From Longilinea sp964536805 (GTDB lineage: Bacteria > Chloroflexota > Anaerolineae > Anaerolineales > Anaerolineaceae), in contig CAZHYQ010000014.1 in NCBI GenBank assembly GCA_964536805.1, positions 1 through 64,000 on the forward strand: a DNA stretch of 64,000 bases, in the 5' to 3' direction. The notes under the pieces are model-generated. The model was not told where the DNA came from. It searched no databases and worked only from the letters and a program-made list of their open reading frames with translations. This document shows, in pieces, positions 57,481 through 64,000 of the stretch. Position numbers and translations under genes: made by a program. Positions within the stretch are counted from its first letter, which is position 1. Each line of letters begins with the position of its first letter.

Positions 57481-60400
57481 TCAGCGAATCAATGATTCGT
57501 AAAGTTTTTTTGTTTGTAGTGAGGGTTCTGAGCCATATTCTTCTGCTAAAACCAGCCGGCATTGTTCAAATTGGCGGGCGATGCCAGCCCGGTTTCCCAT
57601 CGCCGAAAAGATTTGCATTGACAACCGGTAGGCTTCTTCAGAATGTTCTTCCTGGATCAGACGTTGGCACGAAGTCAAAGCCTGGTCGAATTTGTGCTCC
57701 TCCAGCTGGTATGCAGCGAGTTTTAATAAGGCATTGGAAAACAATTGCTGCAACCTCGTCCGCTCGGGAAGGACCCAGGTTTCATTGATATCCGGCAGGA
57801 AAATTCCCTGGTAGAGTTGCACGGCTGCGTTTAACCGGCTGATTTGCTCTTCCTTGTCCGTTGTTTGCTGCGCCAGGGCTATTTCATTGTCAAAGGTCTC
57901 GGCGTCATACTCATAATCGATTGTCCGGTTGAAGCGGTAGTATTCATCTTCGAAAAAGACCACATTCTTTCCGGCAGCATGACGCAGACGGTAAATGGTA
58001 TTCTTAAAGCGCTGCTTCAATTCCAACGGCGTACAATCCGGCCAAAAAATATTGCCAACGGTTTCTTTGGAAATGCTGCCGGGTTGGGCTAACAAAAAGA
58101 AGAATAAATCCCGCGAGGCCTGCCACACCCAGTCGGAACTGGTTAGGATGTGATTGTTTACAATTACCTGGATCATTCCCAGAGAACGGATCATCATTTT
58201 CGGTTGAGATAGGGGAACAGCCGATGCGAAGCGCCGAACCAGGCGGCGTAATTCTGGTAACCTTTGATCAAACTGCAATACAGCCTTATTCAGGTCAATT
58301 ACCAGTAAGGAAAGACGAGGCTCTGCTTTCATTTTCTCGAGAGTCTGGTAAACCTGTCTTGCTGCCGAGACAATCGGGGTGCGTTTTTCAATATCTTTGA
58401 CTTGCTGCTCGATTTGCTGCAGATGCGGTATTGCCTGGTCCAAGTCTCCTCGAAGATAATAAGAGCAAGCTAGGTAGAGGTGTGCCCGCATCGATTCGTT
58501 AAAATGTCCCTCTTTTGAAAATAGTTTGAGCGCATTGATTAGAAATTGAACAGCTTCTTTATAATTTTTATTCTGAAGCAGCCAGTATCCATTTTCAAGA
58601 TTCCACAGACTTTGGTTATATTCCCCTTCGTTCAGCAAGAACCGATTTGAACATTGATCTAAGAGACCTCTAGAACCGCGAGTATCGCCGGAATTCTGGA
58701 TGATATGTGCCTCTGATAAATCGATATATATCCCCAGGTTTTGGTCATTCAAGTCAGAGTTTATAGCTCTTGCACGTGCATACGCTTCCATTGCTTCATC
58801 AATCGCATCCAAATCGAAGTACAAATCTCCAATTGATGCCAACTCATAAGCTTCCATGCGCGGAATTCCAGCTAAATGGGCGTATTCAATGGCTCGCTCT
58901 AATGTGGTTAGGGCTGACTCATATTTTCCTCTTAAATGTTGCAACACGCCCAGGTTGTTTAGTAAATTGGATTGCCAAGCTGCGTTGCCCGTCGATTGCC
59001 AATGTTCAAGCGCCTGGGTATACGATGTTTCTGCAGCGGCGAAATCACCGAGTGCCATTTGGGATATTCCCACTTCCATTGAAAGGACGGCTATATTTCG
59101 GTGATCCTTCATTTTTTTATAGATTTGTAGAGACTGTTCGAGTGATCGGAGAGCTTCTAAAGACAATCCCTGAATAAATAAATTTCCACCCTTTGCCCGC
59201 AATGCCTCAGCCCTTAAATTGAGAAGGTCCGGTTCTTTTTCAGTGATGGCGAGGGCTTCTTGAGCGTCCACAAGCGAGGCTTGCGTTTCACCAAGCATGC
59301 TAAATGCGTTTGAGCGGCGAATGAGCGTGCGAGTGAATTCAGAGACAGGTCCGTTGGTTCGCAGACTGTCCAAAGCCTCAGTAAGAAGCGCCAGGCCTTC
59401 GCGCGGTGTCTTCCGCATCATGGCAACACTGCCCTGAAGAGAAATCAAAATGGGCCGCTGCCGCAGAATTGATACGGGTAAGGCTTCAATCCACTCATTC
59501 AGCATCGCCAGTCGCCCATCCGCAATCATTCCGGATCCGGCTTTTTCAATCAAATCTGCCAATGCCTCCTGCCGGCCGGTTCGTTGCAGCAAGCGGTAAG
59601 CTCGGTCCCATTCTGCATGTTCCAAAGCCAGGTCGGCCATGCGTGTTTGAATGGCCAACGCCTCGTCAGGGCGGTCGCGCTGAATCCGTGCTTGGAGGAA
59701 ATCACGGAAGAGGTGATGGTAGCGCAGCCATTGCGACTCTTGATCGACCTGGAGAATGAACAAATTGCTGCGCACGGTGTAATTCATCATGCGGGCCCAT
59801 GGAGTCCTGGATAGCTTGAGCGTTTTTCCAATTACTTCTTCGCACAGCGCTGCATCGAATTCCTCCAGTAGCGATGTGCGTAACAGGAATAATTGAATAT
59901 CCTCGGGTTGTTGTTCCAATACCTGTTGGGCTAGGTATTCGTACAATCCGATTCCGGAAACGCGCGCCGTTCGCAAACGGTCAGCCATCTCCTGGCCAGC
60001 CATCTGTGCCGATAGGAGGAGACCTGTTATCCAGCCCTCGCTTTGGCGGGCAAGTTCTTCGGCCTGGCTGTCGGATAAGGTCTCATGTTGGTTTTGCAGG
60101 AAAAAGCCTTGAATTTCGGCAGGTAAAAAGGCCAGTTCTTCAAAACTTAAGCCGCCTACCTGCGACCTGGCAACCATTAATGGCAGATCTGGCAACGTGA
60201 GCAGAGTACGAGACGCCGTGATGACATGGCAGTTTTCATCCATCGACTGCAGGAAATGGTTGATGAATTGGTTGACCGGTTTACTGCTGTCAACCAGGTG
60301 AAAATCATCCAATACCAGGATGAAATGTTCATCAACATGCTCGTAGGCATCATTTACAATTGCGGCGATTAAAATGTCAAGGTTAGGCGAATCCTGTGAG

Positions 60401-60717
60401 GCGCTTTGCAGCGCCATCATGGATGCGGCCCCAAATTCGGGAAAGCGCACCTGTAAGGAAGATATCAAATGAGCGGCAAAACGGAACAGATCCTGATCCA
60501 GCGGATCCAGCGCGAACCAGCACACAGGCCATTCCACCTGATGCGAAAAATCAATCAGTAAGCTTGTTTTTCCATAGCCTGCTGGTGCAGCGATGATGAT
60601 TAAACGCCGTTCCATTAAATCGCTAAGCGCGTTTAACAGCCGTTGACGGGATAGTAATTCCGTTCTTCGGCTGGGCAGTATAATTTTTGTGCGGATGACC
60701 GGAGGAAGGCGTTCCAT
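57481..60717 (-). CDS. MalT-like STAND ATPase regulator with C-terminal SARP/BTAD domain
   Basis: A 1078-residue regulator. Residues about 1-340 are a MalT-type STAND NTPase (Walker A APAGYGKT at 44-51, Walker B FILVLDDFHLVD, then LARQSEGWITGLLLSAQM). Residues about 350-830 are TPR-like repeats (LERAIEYAHLAGIPRMEAYELASIGDLYFDLDAIDEAMEAYARAR and others). The last 240 residues are an OmpR-like winged helix (IRSLGMIQVIVNNHILTSSDW, LFFFLLAQPGSISKETVGNIFWPD) followed by a BTAD domain (LNAAVQLYQGIFLPDINETWVLPERTRLQQLFSNALLKLAAY). STAND ATPases are switches that oligomerise on ligand binding; the BTAD end recruits RNA polymerase. It is the first gene of its strand in this block, ahead of the small peptide genes it may activate. 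Confidence 0.85.
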   Translation of the reverse strand: MERLPPVIRTKIILPSRRTELLSRQRLLNALSDLMERRLIIIAAPAGYGKTSLLIDFSHQVEWPVCWFALDPLDQDLFRFAAHLISSLQVRFPEFGAASMMALQSASQDSPNLDILIAAIVNDAYEHVDEHFILVLDDFHLVDSSKPVNQFINHFLQSMDENCHVITASRTLLTLPDLPLMVARSQVGGLSFEELAFLPAEIQGFFLQNQHETLSDSQAEELARQSEGWITGLLLSAQMAGQEMADRLRTARVSGIGLYEYLAQQVLEQQPEDIQLFLLRTSLLEEFDAALCEEVIGKTLKLSRTPWARMMNYTVRSNLFILQVDQESQWLRYHHLFRDFLQARIQRDRPDEALAIQTRMADLALEHAEWDRAYRLLQRTGRQEALADLIEKAGSGMIADGRLAMLNEWIEALPVSILRQRPILISLQGSVAMMRKTPREGLALLTEALDSLRTNGPVSEFTRTLIRRSNAFSMLGETQASLVDAQEALAITEKEPDLLNLRAEALRAKGGNLFIQGLSLEALRSLEQSLQIYKKMKDHRNIAVLSMEVGISQMALGDFAAAETSYTQALEHWQSTGNAAWQSNLLNNLGVLQHLRGKYESALTTLERAIEYAHLAGIPRMEAYELASIGDLYFDLDAIDEAMEAYARARAINSDLNDQNLGIYIDLSEAHIIQNSGDTRGSRGLLDQCSNRFLLNEGEYNQSLWNLENGYWLLQNKNYKEAVQFLINALKLFSKEGHFNESMRAHLYLACSYYLRGDLDQAIPHLQQIEQQVKDIEKRTPIVSAARQVYQTLEKMKAEPRLSLLVIDLNKAVLQFDQRLPELRRLVRRFASAVPLSQPKMMIRSLGMIQVIVNNHILTSSDWVWQASRDLFFFLLAQPGSISKETVGNIFWPDCTPLELKQRFKNTIYRLRHAAGKNVVFFEDEYYRFNRTIDYEYDAETFDNEIALAQQTTDKEEQISRLNAAVQLYQGIFLPDINETWVLPERTRLQQLFSNALLKLAAYQLEEHKFDQALTSCQRLIQEEHSEEAYRLSMQIFSAMGNRAGIARQFEQCRLVLAEEYGSEPSLQTKKLYESLIR

Positions 60718-60749
60718 TGATAATGCGTTAAGGGTGTTTTTCTTCTTTT

Positions 60750-60778
60750 ACTATACCGTAGAGCCTGTACATGCGCAA
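60750..60778 (-). promoter_or_regulatory. Promoter of the BTAD regulator gene
   Basis: TTGCGC and TATAGT, 17 nt apart on the minus strand, 32 nt before the ATG. Confidence 0.55.
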
Positions 60779-60919
60779 CTGAAACTTGCCCTATTTCATT
60801 AACAGGTTAATTACATCTTCAGCGCTGCTTATTGTAACGAATACTTGACTTTTCCTTTGAATGTGCTAATCTATGTTAAGATTTCCTAATAATCGTGTCT
60901 GTCATTCGAATACATTTGT

Positions 60920-61028
60920 TAACTGTGGGAGCGATGATCCGAAGAATGTATTGGTCGCCAGGCTGTTTTGAACCAGCCAGGTCTTCGGGGAGCAAGCGGC
61001 GAAACCGGCCAACAGGCCGGTATTTTTT
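60920..61028 (+). ncRNA. ffs: Probable small (4.5S-type) SRP RNA
   Basis: The signal recognition particle RNA pairs with Ffh to target membrane proteins. The core at 60968-60999 reads UUGAACCAGCCAGGUC, then a UUCG tetraloop, then GGGAGCAAGCGG. This has the GAACC internal loop, the CAGG/AGCA symmetric loop and the GGGAGCAA strand of bacterial SRP domain IV. Outside it, GGCUG (60961-60965) pairs with CGGCC (61006-61010), and UUU (60967-60969) pairs with AAA (61002-61004), giving one long hairpin as expected. A CCGGCC-AACA-GGCCGG terminator with a T run ends it. The assignment is by recognition of the motif; no search was run. The 5' end is approximate. Confidence 0.7.
61005..61028 (+). terminator. 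Terminator of the SRP RNA gene
   Basis: CCGGCC-AACA-GGCCGG followed by TATTTTTTT. Confidence 0.85.
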
Positions 61029-61162
61029 TAAGTCGGGGGATAAACAATAAACACCAACAGCTGGGGTCTTCCTTCAGAGGGTACCATTTTTAACCTAACC
61101 TGTATCGTCAGGAAAAAGGTGCTTGTCTATTCGTTCCTTTCTGTTCATTTCGGGGAGTGATT

Positions 61163-61855
61163 ATGGGCAAAGGGCGCATTTTGGTGATTGATGATGACCC
61201 AACACTGAATTCTCTCATCCGCCAAAGTTTTCACGCAAAAGGGTATGAAGTAATTACTGCCTTGAATGGAATGGAAGGGTTAAAACTTGCCTACCGCTCT
61301 CATCCAGATGTCATCCTTTTAGACATCATGATGCCAGATTTGGACGGCTACGAAACATGCCGCCGGTTGCGGGAAATTTCCGAAGTTCCTGTTTTGATGC
61401 TGACGGCAATGGCTTCGGAGGATGACCTGTTGCGCGGTTTTGAGGCAGGCGCGGACGATTACGTCAAGAAACCGTTCAGTTTGAAGGAATTGGATGCCCG
61501 TATCACTGCCGTGCTAAAACGATCGACCAATGGGGATAACGGCGAAATTGCTTATGACGATGGCACCTTGCGGGTGGATCTGCAACGCCAGCACGTGTAC
61601 CGAGACAATTTGAGGATTCATGTTACGCCAACCGAATTCCGCTTGTTGAGCTGTTTGATACGCCACCGCGGGCATGTTGTCTCACATGAAGATTTACTCC
61701 GGGAAGTCTGGGGGGATGGCTACCTGGATGCAGTTCCATCCTTATCCATTTATATTCGATACCTGAGGGAGAAAATTGAGGAGAATCCCAGCGAACCGCG
61801 TTACATTATGACCAAATGGGGGGTGGGCTATTGGTTTTCTCCAGTAATTGCGTGA
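61163..61855 (+). CDS. OmpR-family response regulator
   Basis: A 230-residue two-component regulator. The receiver has the acidic pair in LVIDDDP, phospho-Asp54 in ILLDIMMPD, and the lysine switch in DDYVKKPFS. The C-terminal winged helix has VTPTEFRLLSCLIRHRGHVVSHEDLLREVWG and SIYIRYLREKIEENPSEPRYIMTKWGVGYWF. GGGGAG stands 6 nt before the ATG at 61163; a GTG at 61157 overlaps this site. No histidine kinase is adjacent; the next gene, PAS-GGDEF, begins 30 nt later and may be in the same unit. Confidence 0.92.
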   Translation: MGKGRILVIDDDPTLNSLIRQSFHAKGYEVITALNGMEGLKLAYRSHPDVILLDIMMPDLDGYETCRRLREISEVPVLMLTAMASEDDLLRGFEAGADDYVKKPFSLKELDARITAVLKRSTNGDNGEIAYDDGTLRVDLQRQHVYRDNLRIHVTPTEFRLLSCLIRHRGHVVSHEDLLREVWGDGYLDAVPSLSIYIRYLREKIEENPSEPRYIMTKWGVGYWFSPVIA

Positions 61856-61885
61856 GATGCGCTCCTATTCACCAGTCATCTGCGT

Positions 61886-63991
61886 TTGTCATTAAGGCAG
61901 CGTGAATTGACACACCCGGATCCCTCCAGCGAAGCAGAAAGCGGTTTGACCCTCCCTGCCGGGAATGATCAGACCACGAGATGGATTTCTGCGTTGCGTG
62001 CTATGACCGCCGCTGTTGTGTTGGTCGACGAGCGGGGATCGATCCAATTTGCCAATCCGGCTGCCATTGATTCTTTCCATGACGATCTTCTGGGGAAGAA
62101 TTGGAACCAGGTTGTCGAGCCGGTAAAAATTTTTCGGTTTGATGGCAAGACAGAACTTATTGGATCTCCCTTACCTAGGGCATTGGCTGGAGAATCCATC
62201 AACAAAGAATTTTGGCAGGTTGATTTCCCAAGCAGGGAACGGTCCACCTGGTTATTTTCAGCAAATCCAATCATTGAAAACCGGAAAATTACTGGCGCCA
62301 TCGCAACCTGGGAGGATATCACCGCTTTTTACCAGGCAAAGGAACGGCTGGAAGAAAATGAACGCTGGATGCGTCTGTTTATGGACGCAGTTCCGGACGC
62401 GATGTATTTATTGAATGAAAAAGGGATCATCCTGACAAGTAATCAGGCCGGAGCTGCTGTGTTGGGGCGAAACCTGGCGGAATTGAGCGGATTAAATTTT
62501 TTCAACCTGCTTCCCGCTGCAGCTGCCCAATCTCAAAAACAAAAACTTGCAGGCATTTTCACGAGTGGGAGACCTTCCCGTTTTGAAGATCAGGTTGGCG
62601 GTAAGTATTACGACGAGTTCATGTATCCGATTCTGGATCGGAATAAGAAAGTAAATTCGGTGGCTGTCTTCATTATAGATATGACGGGATACCGTAAAAT
62701 TGAAGCGGATTTGCGAAATTCCGAAGAGCGCTACCGAAGTCTTGTCGAAAATATCAGCGATATTGTATTTCAACTTGATTCATCCTATCGTTTCACCTAT
62801 GTAAGTCCTGTCATTGAGCAGACTCTGCAGTACAAACCGGAAGATTTACTCGGGCAGGAACTGGCAGGGTTAATCTATCCAGATGACCAGCCAAAAGTGA
62901 AAGCCTTTCTGGATCGATGCGAACCCAACAGTCAACGGGTGGAATTTCGCATGATGGATAACCAGCGCCATATACATATCGTCAATACAACCTTCCGGCC
63001 TCTGGGGAATAATTTCGGTCATAAAGCAATCACCGGGATTATCACGGATATCTCCGATTACCGGCGAGCTGAAGAGGCGTTGCGCTACCGCGAAGAACGG
63101 TTCAGATCGTTAATCGAAAAAAACCTGGATATTATCTTAATTGTCGATCTCAAAGGCAAAATTGATTACGCGAGTCCGTCGGTAGAATATGTGCTTGGTT
63201 ACAAACCGGAAGAGATTTCTGGAAAACAGGCGATCACCTTTGTCCATGCCGATGATTATGCCAAGGTTATGCAAGCTGTGAAATATGCGCTGTATACGGC
63301 TGATTTTGGACGCTACATTGAGTTCAGGGTTCCGACAAAAAGCGGCGATTACCGCATTATCGAGGCAATTGGTCGCAACCTGGTGGATAGTCCAGCAGTG
63401 GGCGGCGTGGTGGTCAATGCCCGGGATATTACGGAACGGCGCACGGCTGAAGACAAACTATGGTACCTGAGCACTCATGATACATTGACTGATTTGTATA
63501 ACCGGGCTTATTTTGGCGAGGAAATGGCCCGCATCGAACGCGGCCGAATCTTCCCGATCAGCATTTTTATTACGGATGTGGATGGTTTGAAAGAGGTCAA
63601 CGACGACCAAGGACATTCAGCCGGCGATGAACTGCTGCGGCAAACTGCACAACTTTTGCGGAATTCATTTCGGTCGGAGGATGTGGTGGCCCGCATTGGC
63701 GGTGATGAATTTGCCGTACTTCTTCCCGGTGCGGATGAAACAGCTGCACTGACTGCCCTGGCTCGCGTCCGCCGAAACCTGCAAAAAATGAACGAAAACC
63801 AGACAAGTTATCACCTGGGCCTTTCCATGGGAGTTTCTACCGGGCAGAAGGGAATCTCACTTGGAGAAGTGCTCCGGTTGGCTGATGAAAATATGTACCG
63901 CGAAAAATTGGCCCGGTTGGGTCGCAAGGCTCGCGGTACCGGCCCGTTAAGCGGGCAAGGTTTTCCGCCGGATAAGTTTTTTAGTGAGTGA
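61886..63991 (+). CDS. PAS-repeat diguanylate cyclase
   Basis: A protein of about 701 residues with four PAS domains (near 30-150, 150-275, 275-395 and 395-520) and a C-terminal GGDEF domain. The active loop is RIGGDEFAVL with GGDEF at 605-609. The product-inhibition I-site RxxD is intact (R596 to D599, five residues upstream). HDTLTDLYNRAYFGEEM and FITDVDGLKEVNDDQGHSAGDELL are the substrate and metal segments. There is no membrane helix, so the PAS domains sense cytoplasmic signals. The start is uncertain: TTG at 61886 has no ribosome site, and TTG at 61907 is possible. It should make c-di-GMP opposite the HD-GYP enzyme upstream. Confidence 0.9.
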   Translation: MSLRQRELTHPDPSSEAESGLTLPAGNDQTTRWISALRAMTAAVVLVDERGSIQFANPAAIDSFHDDLLGKNWNQVVEPVKIFRFDGKTELIGSPLPRALAGESINKEFWQVDFPSRERSTWLFSANPIIENRKITGAIATWEDITAFYQAKERLEENERWMRLFMDAVPDAMYLLNEKGIILTSNQAGAAVLGRNLAELSGLNFFNLLPAAAAQSQKQKLAGIFTSGRPSRFEDQVGGKYYDEFMYPILDRNKKVNSVAVFIIDMTGYRKIEADLRNSEERYRSLVENISDIVFQLDSSYRFTYVSPVIEQTLQYKPEDLLGQELAGLIYPDDQPKVKAFLDRCEPNSQRVEFRMMDNQRHIHIVNTTFRPLGNNFGHKAITGIITDISDYRRAEEALRYREERFRSLIEKNLDIILIVDLKGKIDYASPSVEYVLGYKPEEISGKQAITFVHADDYAKVMQAVKYALYTADFGRYIEFRVPTKSGDYRIIEAIGRNLVDSPAVGGVVVNARDITERRTAEDKLWYLSTHDTLTDLYNRAYFGEEMARIERGRIFPISIFITDVDGLKEVNDDQGHSAGDELLRQTAQLLRNSFRSEDVVARIGGDEFAVLLPGADETAALTALARVRRNLQKMNENQTSYHLGLSMGVSTGQKGISLGEVLRLADENMYREKLARLGRKARGTGPLSGQGFPPDKFFSE

Positions 63992-64000
63992 TCTGATGAA

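Noticed and set aside
60920..61028. Riboswitch controlling the response regulator
   Set aside because: No match to known aptamer cores (c-di-GMP, c-di-AMP, SAM, TPP, cobalamin) could be seen, and the SRP domain IV motif explains the conserved-looking core better.

Overview
The window looks like a 64 kb piece of a Chloroflexota genome, most probably class Anaerolineae, taken from a draft or metagenome assembly. The signs are moderate GC, many secreted proteins with Thr/Pro-rich linkers, a GlmL-like/zinc-ribbon membrane operon, a GT-C plus NHL-repeat protein of the TIGR03663 type, MalT-like regulators ending in a BTAD domain, and a scaffolding gap of exactly 100 N. At least twelve genes have a -10 hexamer only 6-9 nt before the start codon, so leaderless mRNAs appear to be common. 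The assignment rests on gene content only.

Layout. 1-11 kb: uvrC start, a large secreted beta-helix protein, gamma-glutamyltransferase, selD with an in-frame selenocysteine codon, an SPFH protein, a PyrK-like/DHODH-like pair, dtd, trpS and a hidden SelW-like selenoprotein gene. 11-16 kb: a PglC-type sugar transferase, a BMP-like lipoprotein, a small HAD protein, a DUF389-like membrane protein and a phosphohexomutase. 16-24.7 kb: one long minus-strand operon of membrane proteins, a 17-fold DWL-motif protein, a GlmL-like ATPase and an unknown protein. 24.7-40 kb: PIG-L deacetylase, rsmG, recF (split by an artificial gap), def, a CNB/PH membrane protein, a beta-lactamase-like protein, HAD-HD fusion, MFS carrier, GT-C/NHL protein and a GNAT protein. 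40-45.7 kb: clpC, gmd, a low-molecular-weight phosphatase and a lytic transglycosylase. 45.8-48.3 kb: tRNA-Gly and tRNA-Met, each embedded in tandem arrays of its own fragments carrying tiny CCC/GGG hairpin insertions, with a LuxR-HTH/kelch protein between them. 48.4-55.2 kb: dodecin, GH20, cyclase, a MerR-VWA pair, an RlmI-like methylase and an SRPBCC protein. 55.2-64 kb: a signalling block with GAF-HD-GYP, two or three very small genes, a giant MalT/BTAD regulator, a probable SRP RNA, a response regulator and a PAS-GGDEF protein.

How it fits together. PglC-type transferase, phosphohexomutase, gmd and GT-C protein suggest surface polysaccharide or glycoprotein synthesis. Two independent UGA-selenocysteine genes (SelD itself and a SelW/Rdx protein) imply an active selenocysteine system whose selA, selB and selC lie outside the window. 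The last 9 kb pairs a diguanylate cyclase with a predicted c-di-GMP phosphodiesterase around a BTAD regulator and small peptide genes. Helical-turn-spaced direct repeats before the first peptide gene suggest SARP-type activation.

The most unusual features are the tRNA fragment/micro-hairpin arrays, the two selenoprotein genes that ordinary ORF calling breaks or misses, the BTAD regulator/small-peptide cluster, and the DWL-repeat protein in the GlmL operon.
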